In this document: piece by piece, positions 46,212 through 55,905 of the stretch
Position numbering within the stretch: position 1 is the first letter of the stretch
Layout: every line of letters starts with the position of its first letter
The notes under the pieces: generated by a model
What the model was told of the DNA's origin: nothing
Seen by the model: the letters and a program-made list of their open reading frames with translations, nothing else
Databases searched by the model: none
DNA from: Globodera rostochiensis
Taxonomy: Eukaryota > Nematoda > Chromadorea > Rhabditida > Heteroderidae
Reading direction: 5' to 3'
Assembly: GCA_018350325.1 (NCBI GenBank)
Contig: JAEVLN010000013.1
Coordinates: forward strand, 372,001-436,000
DNA length: 64,000 nucleotides
Translations under genes and position numbers: made by a program

Positions 46212-47312
46212 TTAAAGGTTCTTAAACTTAATTTCGTCTTTAAATTGAGCTTTCCATTTACATAGATTGTTTTTTGAGATTTTCAAAAAATCAGCAATGT
46301 CACAATCACTCATTTTCGGATTATTTCCCTTAATTTTGGCATATTTCTTTAAAATTCCAATTTTTGTTGCATCAGAAATTTTTTTGTTGACAGAAAGGCC
46401 AAATTTGAGCTTCCATATATAAATTGTGCTGGCACTTACGCCTAATTTTTTTGCGATTTTCTCATCGAGATCATTCTTTGGATTCTTGAGTTTTGCCTCT
46501 TTACATTTGCTTTTTATCTCATCAAATTGTTTTAAAATTTCCCGTTTTTCCAAATCAGAAAACTTATTATTGCTGACAGAAAGGCCAAATTTGCGCTTCC
46601 ATTTACGAATTGTGCTATTACCAATACCCAATTTTTTTGCTATTTTATCATCGAGATCATTCTTTGAAATGTTTTTGAGTTTAGCCTTTTTACATTTGCT
46701 TTTAATCTCATCAAATTGTTTTAAAATTTTGCGTTTTTCTAACTCAGAAAACTTTGGGTTTAGGTTTAAACCCAATTCTTTGATCCATTTATAAATTTTT
46801 GAGCGATTTACACCCAAACTATTTGATATTTTGTTTTCAATTTGAATATGTTCATTTGTGGAATATTTTCTGTTTTTCGTATAATTATCTTTCATTTCAC
46901 GAAATTTTTGAATAATTTCACGTTTTTGCTGATCAGACTCAATTTTTTCATATTCATTTGACTCATTTTGCTGTTCATCAACGCTTTGATCTTGATCTGG
47001 CGCTGAATTGTGTTCGTCTTCGGACCAATTTTCATCATAAATTTCATCAAATTTCTGTTTCAATATTTCATCAATATTTTTCTGATCAGAAATGTTTGGA
47101 GCTTGTCCGTCTTGAACTTCTTTTTTAACATGACGACAGTTCAACACTTTTGAATCATTACTTTCATCATCCCATCCTTTTCCAAATATTTCATCAAATG
47201 ATTTGTAAAGTTTTGGCCCTTGTCCGCCATCGCCCACAGATTCAGCATTTTTGGTCAAAAATGTTGCAGAAATTAAAAAAATAGTTAATAGCCAAACTTT
47301 CATTGCCTGCAA
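46212..47312 (-). CDS. Secreted HTH-repeat protein, copy 2 (366 aa)
   Basis: Signal peptide 1-25 (cut near AES). 'KLYKSFDEIFGKGWDDE' lies at 34-50 and 'KQKFDEIYDENWSEDE' at 85-100. Four modules follow: an A-type at about 126-184, then two successive C-type modules at about 188-248 and 250-309, and the terminal D-type at 311-364. The B-type module of copies 1, 3, 4 and 6 is absent and C is doubled, which shows module gain by unequal exchange. It shares its 3' flank (46138-46211) with copy 1 and its upstream region with other copies. Confidence 0.7.
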   Translation of the reverse strand: MQAMKVWLLTIFLISATFLTKNAESVGDGGQGPKLYKSFDEIFGKGWDDESNDSKVLNCRHVKKEVQDGQAPNISDQKNIDEILKQKFDEIYDENWSEDEHNSAPDQDQSVDEQQNESNEYEKIESDQQKREIIQKFREMKDNYTKNRKYSTNEHIQIENKISNSLGVNRSKIYKWIKELGLNLNPKFSELEKRKILKQFDEIKSKCKKAKLKNISKNDLDDKIAKKLGIGNSTIRKWKRKFGLSVSNNKFSDLEKREILKQFDEIKSKCKEAKLKNPKNDLDEKIAKKLGVSASTIYIWKLKFGLSVNKKISDATKIGILKKYAKIKGNNPKMSDCDIADFLKISKNNLCKWKAQFKDEIKFKNL

Positions 47313-47480
47313 TTCCTTAACAATTTCTTTTTTTCTTTTAATTTTATTGAAAATGTTAATAATTTTAGTAATAAACTAGTTTTTGCCAATAAAAAGGAAA
47401 TCTTTATTAATCCAATGCTTTATATTGATTTTCTGAAAAGATCAAATCGTTCAAAGCCAAATTCTTTTAATTAAAAATGC
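47313..47480 (-). promoter_or_regulatory. Conserved upstream region of HTH copy 2
   Basis: Same conserved non-coding block as upstream of copies 1, 3, 5 and 6, ending near the divergent micro-gene start at 47605. Placement between two divergent signal-peptide ATGs suggests a bidirectional promoter. Confidence 0.45.
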
Positions 47481-47604
47481 GAATAATTACAGGCAATATT
47501 ATTTTATTTAGAAAAACCAAATAAATAACAGCCAAACAATTAATTTCTCAAAATGTGTTTAAAATCCTTTTTTAATTAAATACAATTTACATAAAAACTT
47601 CGAG

Positions 47605-47673
47605 ATGCTAAAGATATTTATTGTCATATTTTTACATTTTTCATTTGCAAACTCAAAATTTTATCAATTTGTA
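47605..47673 (+). pseudogene. Exon 1 of divergent secreted gene, best-preserved
   Basis: ATG at 47605 encodes MLKIFIVIFLHFSFANSKFY followed by QF, a clear signal peptide, ending at a GTAATG donor-like site (47671). The expected second exon (compare 51190-51338) is not found downstream; unrelated GC-richer sequence starts near 47680. The open frame reading through to 47802 is therefore probably not the true product. Confidence 0.45.
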
Positions 47674-47679
47674 ATGTAT

Positions 47680-48984
47680 CAGAATGGTGGCAACCCTGGC
47701 AGCTGGCACCTCGCTCAGACTCGAGAAAGGAGTTTTATTGGTTTGAAATCAACAAGGGTTAAGAAGGATATTCCAAGGAGGGCACACATCGGTTCAGGCT
47801 GATAACACCCTCTAAATCGAGACTCTCGGCACCGACGACCAACGGAAAGACACAGCGATCCCAGGAAAAGGCAAAACCAGTACAAAACAAAGAGGAACAT
47901 AGGTCCGAGAAGAAAGAAGAAAAGGAAAATCGGAAAAGGACAGGAAATAGGATAGTCACACAGGACCGGTTCGTAGAAACGGATAAGACAGCAGGGTAGA
48001 GAGGAAATCGGACAGGAAACGAACCCGATCGAATGAAAACAGCGAGGGCATCCACACGGCAGACAGTGATCGGGGTGATCGGATTGGTCCCAACCCAAAA
48101 ATAATGCAGCGAGAAGAGTTCATTTTTTTGGTATTAACGGAAAGTGTGCGGAGGTACTCAACGGGGGATCCAAATATCCCTCCCCCCCTATCGTCCAACA
48201 CCATTTTGCCGATTCGCTCGGGGCGAAAGGCTATACACTGGACCAAATCTGAATTATTTCTTTCAAAATGTCCGCTGGCAGTGGTAGTTGAATTTAAACC
48301 AAATTATGCAGAATAATTCGTACCAGCTGCAAACTTCTACTTTTTGAGGGGAAATGTTGACGAAAAGGAAGGAAAAAAGGAAGTTAGCAAACGTGAAACC
48401 CAAAAAAAGGGAAATACAGTAGGAACGTTCGGGTGATGAGGAAGTGTTCGCCTTTTTTGGGACAGCCATTCCCAGGATTTTAGAATTCCTACGGGGATTA
48501 GGGTACCAATTGTTGCCTAAAACGAACATTAATATATGTCAAAAGTCGGCACGGCCACAATGGCACCGACAGACCCTTGGGATTTGGCATTTCAGGAACG
48601 CTGCAAACAAACAAAAAAAAACGCTAAATCACGACTTGCCCAACCCCGAACATAAATGAGCAGAATATAAAAGAAAAAACCACCTCAAAAAGGCACATTT
48701 CCTAAGTGGTATGGCCAGACAACTGCTTTTAAGCGTAGCAGTACATAAAACCCCAAAAATAAAACAAAAAAAACACGATACGGTATTTTAGCTCGAGAAT
48801 GCAAATGAAAAATGCCTTTTTTTGAATTAAAATCGTGACTCTCGAGCATAAATTGCCTAAAAATCAACTTGAGGGAACAATTTAGACATATAAGCCAAAC
48901 TAAATTTAAAACCCTAAGAATGGGACTTTTAGAACGGAAAGATTTCAAATTTTTAAAGTGGTGTGGCCGTTTATTAATTGTTGT
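47680..48984. other. Non-coding region with inserted GC-richer segment
   Basis: 47680-48660 is more balanced in base composition than its surroundings and replaces the expected intron and exon 2 of the divergent gene, so it is likely an insertion. No terminal repeats or domains were recognised. No supportable gene. Confidence 0.4.
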
Positions 48985-49110
48985 GCGCCCCAATGCTAAA
49001 CTCAATTTTTTGATCCATTTATAAATTGTTGTGCGACTAACGCCTAAACCATTTGATATTTTGGCGTCAATTTGAGCCCATTCATTTGTGGAATTTTTTG
49101 GTCAGTTCAA
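48985..49110 (-). pseudogene. HTH-family relic (single module)
   Basis: The minus strand reads part of an A-type module (about 40 residues containing 'KISNGLGVSRTTIYKWIK') matching copies 2 and 5, with no rest of the gene on either side. It is a leftover of a lost copy. Confidence 0.6.
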
Positions 49111-49498
49111 ATTTTTTAATCAATACTTTGGTACTTTTTGTAGGTTTTTAGTCAAATATTTCACGCGTTTTTTATTCAATATAAATCCGATCTTTTAAAG
49201 AAAAATTTTTCGTTTTTAAATTGCACCTTGTAAAATAATAAAAATTGTTTGTATGGATTTAAAAACTTGAAAAAAAAATTCGGATTAAATTTACATCAAT
49301 AAATGTTTTTCGATAGAATTTTTTTGATCGATTGGGGACTAATTAATGATACGGGAGGAGCGGCGATCATTCTTCCATTATAAGGTTAAGAATTTATACA
49401 TTTTCATCGATTGCCTAACTTTTTGGGCTTTTTTTCGACGCTTAAATTGATTCTTAAATCAATCTCGGTGGTGGAGTTAGCACATCAGTTCAAAGGCT

Positions 49499-50674
49499 CT
49501 AAACTTCATCTTTAAATTGTTTTTTCCAATTAATTAGGCTTCCTATTGAAATCTTCAACATATCAGCAATAACGGCATCTGTCATTTTCGGATTTTCCCC
49601 TTTTATTTTGGCATATTTCTTTAAAATTCCAATTTTTGTTGCATCAGAAATTTTATTGCTGACAGAAAGGCCGAATTTGCGTTTCCATTTATAAATTGTT
49701 GTGGCACTTACGCCCAATTTTTTTGCAATTTTATCATCAAGTTCATTCTTTGAACTGTTTTTGAGTTTTGCCTTCTGACATTTGCTTTTTATCTCATCAA
49801 ATTGTTTCAAAATTTCAAGTTTTTGTTGATCAGAATAAACTTTGTTTGGGCTTATTTGATTGAGTTCCTTTTGTAGAGAATAATCATTCTCATCTTTGAC
49901 GGCATTTTTAATTTCCCTTTTCCATTGCCCTAAGGTGCTTCCTCTAATGTTTAAACTTTCCGCTATTTTAAAATCACTAATTTTTGGGTTGCCTTTTTTA
50001 ATTTCATAATATTCTTTTAGTTTATTCATTTTTTCTTGTTTGGAATGCAATTTTATGCTTAATCCAAACTCTTTTTTCCATTTTTGAATTGTACACTGAT
50101 TGACACCGATACACTTTGCTATTTGAGAATTATTTTGATCCCATTCTTTATGAGAATATTTCCCTTTTTGCTTATATTCATTTTTCATTTTAATAAATTC
50201 TTCGACAATTTCACGCTTTTGCTGCTCCGAATAATCATTTTTGCGTCTTTTTATGAGTTTTGTGCCATTTTCTTGCATTTTTTGACATTTTTGTCCATCA
50301 ATGCAATCATTTTGATCAGTTGGATCAGCTTCATCTTCTTCAATAAATTCATTGTCGTCTTCCGACCAATTTTCATCAAACATTTCATCAAATCTTTCCT
50401 TTATTTTTCTATTGACAAAGCTTTCATAATGATCAGAAAAGCTTTGTTCATTTGGATTGGGCTGATCAGTTGATTTATTCTCAACTTCTGTTGTCTGTTT
50501 TTCCATTTTATGCCATTCTTTGGTTTCTGTAAATTCCGGCACCTCCGCGTCCCAACCTTTCCCAAATATTTCATCAAATGGTTTATTTATTTTTGGTTGG
50601 CTCACAGTTTCAACATTTTTGATCAAAAATGCTGCATAGATTAAAGAAAATTGCCAAACTTTCATTGCCTGCAA
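49499..50674 (-). CDS. Secreted HTH-repeat protein, copy 3 (391 aa)
   Basis: Signal peptide about 1-23. 'INKPFDEIFGKGWDAE' lies at 29-44. It has the second type of N-terminal linker ('VPEFTETKEWHKME', 'NPNEQSFSDHYESFVNRK'), then 'KERFDEMFDENWSEDDNEF'. A basic 'KLIKRRKND' at 139-147 could serve as a nuclear-localisation signal. Modules A (about 148-208), B (210-262), C (283-341) and D (342-390) follow. Intronless. The 3' flank is unlike that of the other copies. Confidence 0.7.
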   Translation of the reverse strand: MQAMKVWQFSLIYAAFLIKNVETVSQPKINKPFDEIFGKGWDAEVPEFTETKEWHKMEKQTTEVENKSTDQPNPNEQSFSDHYESFVNRKIKERFDEMFDENWSEDDNEFIEEDEADPTDQNDCIDGQKCQKMQENGTKLIKRRKNDYSEQQKREIVEEFIKMKNEYKQKGKYSHKEWDQNNSQIAKCIGVNQCTIQKWKKEFGLSIKLHSKQEKMNKLKEYYEIKKGNPKISDFKIAESLNIRGSTLGQWKREIKNAVKDENDYSLQKELNQISPNKVYSDQQKLEILKQFDEIKSKCQKAKLKNSSKNELDDKIAKKLGVSATTIYKWKRKFGLSVSNKISDATKIGILKKYAKIKGENPKMTDAVIADMLKISIGSLINWKKQFKDEV

Positions 50675-50900
50675 ATTCCTTAAGAATTCTTTAAATTATT
50701 GAAAATCTTAATAATTTTAGTAATAAACTAGTTTCTGTCAATATAAAGTCAATGTTTATTATTTTTTTATTGATGTTAATATTTGTAATAAACTAGTTTT
50801 TGTCAATAAAAAGTCAATCTTTATTAATCCAATGCTTTATATTGATTTCCTGAATAGATAAATCGTTCGCCAAATTATTTAAATTAAAAATGCGAATAAT
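50675..50900 (-). promoter_or_regulatory. Conserved upstream region with internal duplication
   Basis: Same upstream block as the other copies, but the segment around 'aataaactagtttctgtcaa' occurs twice (50721 and 50784), a local tandem duplication of about 60 bp. Confidence 0.45.
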
Positions 50901-51024
50901 TACAGGCAATATTATTTTATTTAGAAAAATCGTATAACAAATAGCCAATTTTGTAAACAATTAATTACTCAAACGAGTTTAAAATCCTTTTTTAATGAAA
51001 TACAATTTACATAAAAACTTCCAG

Positions 51025-51338
51025 ATGCTAAACATATTTATTGTCATATTTACATTTTTAATTTTCCAACTCCAAATTTTATCAATTCATACTTAATGTT
51101 ATTGCAGTCCATGCTTACGCTAAGACATTGTGAATTTAGTTGATTTATCGCTTTTCAACAAGCAATCTGCTCAATCTTTTGGATTTTAGAAAATGCCATC
51201 GTAAATAAATATTATTACAAACTTTATCAAACATTCGAACTAAGCTTGAAGATGGGCTCTGAACGTGCCGGCTCGCAAAAAGGGCGAACTATAGAAAATT
51301 CCATTCGAAATGAAAGTGACAAGTTTTTGTCCGCATGA
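51025..51338 (+). CDS. Divergent small secreted-protein gene (possibly dead)
   Basis: ATG at 51025 starts a signal peptide (MLNIFIVIFTFLIFQ) in the orientation opposite to HTH copy 3. A second exon begins at 51190 after TTTTAG and stays open for 49 codons to TGA at 51336, reading 'NAIVNKYYYKLYQTFELSLK' and onward with a basic, Ser-rich end. The donor present in the 47605 copy (GTAATG) is changed here, and the first frame stops soon after, so expression as one protein is uncertain. The family is unknown. Matching pieces lie near HTH copies 1, 2 and 5. Confidence 0.4.
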
Positions 51339-52056
51339 TTTTCCAGTTTTTTTTATTTTATTAAATTAATGAATCACCACAAAACACGATTGAAACTTGC
51401 CCGAAAAAAAACAATTAAATCGTTTTGTTTTTAAGCTTTTTTTACAACACAAAAAATAACAAAATAAAAATAGAATTTTGTTTTCATTTTATTCGTTTAT
51501 TTTATTACTTTTATGTAGGGTTGTACGGGAACGGGATTTCCGGGACCTGAACAACCGAGACCGGGACCAAGATTTTCAAGGTGGACCGGGACTAACAGGG
51601 GCTTTTCAATGAGGAAATATATTTTTTTTGTAATGTGCAATGGTAAAACAAAAATATTTTTATTGTTCAAAATATTTTCCGTATTGTTTTCAACAGGAGT
51701 GGGCACAGATAGAAATGTTTGTATCCGTATCCGTCCGACCCATCCGTCCGTATCCGTGACGTTCCAAAATTCCATATCCGAAAAATATCCGTCCGCGGAT
51801 ATCCGCATTATTTTAACCCACTAAAATTGGTCCAAAAATTTGAAAAAATGATTTTTTTAAAAATGAGAGTGGAGGATGTCCGGCGGTGCCGATAGACGCC
51901 GCCGAGATTTGCTTACGAAAATCAGCACCCTTGTTAAGAAATTGAAATAAAATTAATTTTTTCTTTTATTTTAATTATAAAAGACAGTAAACGACTTTTT
52001 TCCTCTGGAAAGCCAATTGCAAATCCGAATTGCAGTAAAGAATAGTCAAAATGGTA
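51339..52056. other. No gene recognised
   Basis: AT-rich DNA with a degenerate 'ccgtatccgtccg' simple repeat at 51720-51800. The opposing frames at 51497-51824 are produced by it. Confidence 0.5.
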
Positions 52057-52128
52057 ACCCCGGGTAGGACTTGAACCCACGTCCTCCACCCAATTCGTGG
52101 GCAGCTCTTCCAACTGAGCTACCGGGCG
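52057..52128 (-). repeat. tRNA-derived SINE-like element, copy a
   Basis: The minus strand has a good A-box ('TAGCTCAGTTGGAAGAGC'), a B-box ('GGGTTCAAGTCC') and a mostly pairing acceptor (5 of 7). The anticodon loop lacks the universal U33 and the anticodon stem is poor. The same sequence plus 'aaagaatag.caaaatgg' flank recurs at 54681-54770, so it is a dispersed tRNA-derived repeat and not a working tRNA gene. Confidence 0.6.
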
Positions 52129-53324
52129 GTGGCCGGAAAATGCGTCAGTGATTATTAAAAGTGTTGTTATCGGATTTAGGGGCGTAGACTACAATTCTAA
52201 CATCCATTTCTGCCGATTTCGAACCTCGAACCAAATTCGAACAATTTTTCTAAAATTCCAAATTTTACAAAAATCCATTTTGGTCTCAAAATCATATGAA
52301 TTCGATTATTACTTTCGTTGTAAAGTCTCTTGAATTGCACCCAAGACAAAACTTCCCGAATCTCCTGACGTCTTAAGCTAAGCCTTCGCTAGGCTTAAGC
52401 TAGGCTTAGGCTTATCTTAAGTACTGATCGGCAATCGTGATTGGCTTCGGACGGGTTAGCCGTTAAACTTGATGTTTGGAAATTTAACCGTCCACTTCCA
52501 ACCAGCGGAACACTCACATCCTTACACTGATATGCTAATTCCACCACCTAGGTTGTTGGCGGTCGGGTTAACCGAACCGAAACCCGGCTTTTTTGGTCCA
52601 AAAACCGAAAACAGGGGGTCGTAAAACCGGCCCAACCGATAAACCGGTATCCCACCGGTTTATCGGTTTAAAAAATACACTCTTTATGATGACTTTTATT
52701 TTTTTCCCAGAGGCGTCGTCGGACCATTCCTCTTCCTAAAAAGCTTCAAAAAAAATGACCACATTTTTTTAAAATTTGGTTGCTTATTGGGAGGAGATTT
52801 AGATCCCGGCTGCGTTTGATTTTTTTGATTGGACGAATTCACTGAATTAAAAAAATGAATAAAATTGTTTAAAGGTGAGTGACCCCACCCCGACTGAGTA
52901 ATTTATTTTTTCTCATTTTCGGTGAGCATCTATGGTGGACGAAACAAATAATTAAAAGTGTTCAATTTTTCTTTGTAAAATTGGTAATGACCAATTTTCT
53001 TAACATCACCGTAGCCAAAAAAACTTTTCGGGGGGGGGGGAAGACAAGCCAAAAAAAGTCGATTCTTAGGTGTACATCTTTAGTGGTTTTGCTTTGGGGG
53101 AGGAGGGTATGGAAAAATCAATTTTTGAAAGTTTTTAGGAATGGAAGGATTACAATCCTTCCCATTTCCGGAATATGAGAAAGGGACCGGAAGGGGTATT
53201 AGTCGTGCCATCCATTTCTCGGCAAGTTCTATGTGAAAATCCGATCTCTTTATAATAATTTAAACAAAATCCGACCCAAATAACATCTTCGCGTTGAGTC
53301 TAAGCGCATAAAATGCGTATATTT
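52129..53324. other. No gene recognised
   Basis: AT-rich sequence with 'aaccggtt'-rich low-complexity DNA at 52550-52670. 53220-53324 is shared with 58020-58107 and forms the 3' flank of HTH copies 4 and 6. Confidence 0.5.
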
Positions 53325-54488
53325 TTAAAGGTTCTTAATTTCTTCTCTAAATTGAGCTTTCCATTTAGTTAAACTACTGGTTGAGATTTTCAACAAATCA
53401 GCAATGTCACAATCATGCATTTTCGGATTCTTTCTTTTTATTTTGGCATATTTCTTCAAAATTCCAATTTTTGTTGCGTCAGAAATTTTGTTGTTGACAG
53501 AAAGGCAAAATTTGCGTTTCCAATAATAAATTGTGCTTGTAGAAACGCCCAATTTTTTTGCAATTTTCTCATCGAGTTCACGCATTGAAATGTTTTTGAG
53601 TTTTGCCTTCTTACATTTACTTTTTATTTCTTCAAATTGTTGCAAAATTTTACCTTTTTCTAACTCAGAATAAACTTTGTTTGGGCTTATTTGATCGAGT
53701 TTCTTTTGTAAAAAACAATCATTCTCATCTTTGACAGCATTAATTTCCCTTTTCCATTGCCTTAGTGTGCTTCCTCCAATGTTTAAACTTTCCGCTATTT
53801 CAACTTCTTTTATTTTTGGGTTGCCTTTTTTAATTTCACAATATTGCCTTAGTTTTCCCATTTTTTCTTCATGCGTATATTCTTTTTTTTGAGTTAAATC
53901 AAACTCTTTTTTCCATTTTAAAATTGTGCCATGACAGACACCGATAGTTTTCGAAATTTTGGCATAAATTTGATGCCACTCTTTTCTGGAATGTTTTCCT
54001 TTTTGCTTATATTTTTCTGTTAATAAAATAAATTCTTCAAGAATTTCACGCTTTTTCTGATCAGAATAATCATTTTTGCGTCTTTTTATGAGTTTTGTGC
54101 CAGAGTCGCCATTTTCTTGCACTTTTTGACATTTTTGTCCATCAATGCAATCATTTTGATCAGTTGAATAAGCTTCATCTTCTTCATTAAATCCATTGTC
54201 GTCTTCCGACCAATTTTCATCATAAATTTCATCAAATTTCTGTTTTAATATTTCATCAATATTTTTCTGATCAGAAATGTTTGGAGCTTGTACGTCTTGG
54301 TCTTCTTCTTTAACATGACGACAGTTCAAGTCTTTTGAATCATTACTTTCATCATCCCATCCTTTTCCAAATATTTCATCAAATGATTTGTAAAGTTTTG
54401 GCCCTTGTCCGTGTTCGCCCACAGAATTAGCATTTTTGATCAAATTCGTTGCAAATAATGAAATAATAATTAATAGCCAAATTTTCAT
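53325..54488 (-). CDS. Secreted HTH-repeat protein, copy 4 (387 aa)
   Basis: I start at the ATG at 54488 because it opens the family signal peptide ('MKIWLLIIISLFATNLIKNA'). The frame is open 82 codons further upstream, but that part crosses a tRNA-derived repeat. The N-terminus is of the copy-1 type ('KLYKSFDEIFGKGWDDE', 'DLNCRHVKEE', 'KQKFDEIYDENWSEDDNGF'). It then switches to the copy-3 type linker ('STDQNDCIDGQKCQKVQENG', 'KLIKRRKND'). Modules are A (about 141-200), B (201-255), C (276-335) and D (336-385). It looks like a recombinant of the two subfamilies. The conserved upstream block of other copies is absent here. Confidence 0.7.
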   Translation of the reverse strand: MKIWLLIIISLFATNLIKNANSVGEHGQGPKLYKSFDEIFGKGWDDESNDSKDLNCRHVKEEDQDVQAPNISDQKNIDEILKQKFDEIYDENWSEDDNGFNEEDEAYSTDQNDCIDGQKCQKVQENGDSGTKLIKRRKNDYSDQKKREILEEFILLTEKYKQKGKHSRKEWHQIYAKISKTIGVCHGTILKWKKEFDLTQKKEYTHEEKMGKLRQYCEIKKGNPKIKEVEIAESLNIGGSTLRQWKREINAVKDENDCFLQKKLDQISPNKVYSELEKGKILQQFEEIKSKCKKAKLKNISMRELDEKIAKKLGVSTSTIYYWKRKFCLSVNNKISDATKIGILKKYAKIKRKNPKMHDCDIADLLKISTSSLTKWKAQFREEIKNL

Positions 54489-54701
54489 GTTACTTAAATA
54501 AAATATGATAAGAATGTCAGCTCCAGCTATTTGAGCGTATTCAGCGCGAACGCTTAACCCATGTTTATTTGCACCCAAGACAAACAAAGGGCCCCTGGTC
54601 AATGCCCACACTTCAGTGCCAGCAATTGAAAAGTCTATAAATTTGTTTAAACTTAACCAAATCAAACAATCAAGCTGCTCTAAAGAATAGACAAAATGGT
54701 A

Positions 54702-54770
54702 ACCCCGGGTGGGACTCGAACCCAAGACCTCCACCCAATCCGCGGGCAGCTCTTTCCAACTGAGCTACCG
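54702..54770 (-). repeat. tRNA-derived SINE-like element, copy b
   Basis: Second copy of the element at 52057. It keeps the A- and B-boxes, but the 5' acceptor end is cut off at 'gctaccg'. It lies about 210 bp upstream of HTH copy 4, where the conserved promoter would be expected. Confidence 0.6.
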
Positions 54771-55183
54771 TTTGAAAGCTCTAAGCTTTTAAAAGTTTTT
54801 GTTAAGCCAAAGCTAATCAATTAGACGAAAAAGTTATTTAAAACTATAAAGAACGCTGATTTTGGGTGGTTTTTCACTTTGAACATTTTAAATCGTGTTT
54901 GTTTAATTTGTTGAGTTTAAAAAAAAAAGTTATAGACTTTCAAAAACAAATGATAATATTTAAAATGCTGCCCATAAAAATTTACTCAAAAAGAAGAAGC
55001 TTTTTTACACAAAATATTTGCTTCTCAGCTAATTATAATATTTTATTAGCATTTAGCAAATCAATTGGAATTGTCAATTTAATAAGAAAATTCCAGAAGA
55101 TGAGAATCAATGGCAATCAATGAAATTTTGAGGCTTGTAAAATAATTTGATTAAATATACCTTATTTAACTAAATTTATAAAA

Positions 55184-55294
55184 ATGAATATTCGACTAAT
55201 TTGTGTACTTTTCTATGCCTTTGTCGACAAAGCTGAGTCTGTAAAATTGGCGAACAGAACCCAAAATTGTGCAAAACTAGGGGGGTTTGAATAG
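55184..55294 (+). CDS. Possible small secreted peptide (36 aa)
   Basis: ATG at 55184 opens MNIRLICVLFYAFVDKAES and about 17 further residues with one Cys before TAG. The beginning has signal-peptide character. There is no homologue elsewhere in the window and no splice evidence. It may be a genuine micro-gene, a first exon or chance. Confidence 0.25.
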   Translation: MNIRLICVLFYAFVDKAESVKLANRTQNCAKLGGFE

Positions 55295-55440
55295 GGTCAA
55301 TGGATTCTACAACGCTTAAAACTTCTAAAATATATTTTTTAATATCCATTTTTGCGAAATGAGCCAGAGTGCCGAGATACGGCGTGCCAAAGTTTAAGTT
55401 CTGTGCATAAATATTTTATTTATACACTTGTTTTGTTGGC

Positions 55441-55508
55441 GTCGATGGCGCAGTGACTGTGCTCTGGTTTCGCTTTTTGCCCCCGCAGGTTCAAATCCCG
55501 CCGCTCCA
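55441..55508 (+). repeat. tRNA-like sequence (pseudo-tRNA)
   Basis: An A-box-like 'tggcgcagtgactgtgctc', a B-box 'ggttcaaatcccg' and a 3' end 'ccgctcca' are present at tRNA spacing. The 5' acceptor half does not pair well and the anticodon arm is not convincing. A SINE head or decayed tRNA is more likely than a functional gene. Confidence 0.4.
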
Positions 55509-55799
55509 AATATTTTAATTTTTTAATTTATGCATAATTTGGCCAGGGAAGCGGAATCAAATCAGATAGACTTAAATTATTTTCAAATTTCTCTATGAAC
55601 CGCTCGCTAACAATTTTGTCGATTGTTTTCAAAGCTTCATCTTTGCTTTTCAAAGTCGCTTCGAATCTTAAACAGCCAATCTGGGTTAATTCAAAAATTA
55701 ATTTTGCTACCTTCTAATTAATTTTAGATCAGCTTCTGTTTTTATAAAACGGAATTTTGACCGCATACATGACAACGATCGATGCCCTTTCACGGCTAG

Positions 55800-55890
55800 A
55801 AAAAATATAGTATCGTATCGTAATCGTAAATATCGTAATTTTGGCGACTGTGTATCGTAAAAAAATCGTATCGTATTTTGGATATCGTAC
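55800..55890. repeat. ATCGTA simple repeat
   Basis: Degenerate 'tatcgtatcgtaatcgtaaa' repeats just downstream of HTH copy 5. Confidence 0.6.
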
Positions 55891-55905
55891 AAAATCCGTT
55901 TAGGT

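Noticed and set aside
47605..47802. 65-residue read-through protein from the divergent signal-peptide exon
   Set aside because: Conservation stops at the GT donor-like site near 47671; the rest is unrelated sequence.
52057..52128. Functional tRNA gene
   Set aside because: Anticodon arm is poor, U33 is missing, and the same sequence with extra flank recurs 2.6 kb away, so it is a dispersed repeat.
53325..54734. Longer 469-residue version of HTH copy 4
   Set aside because: The extra 82 residues run into a tRNA-derived repeat and would bury the signal peptide; the family start at 54488 fits better.
55441..55508. Functional tRNA gene
   Set aside because: A- and B-boxes are present but the acceptor stem and anticodon arm do not form convincingly.
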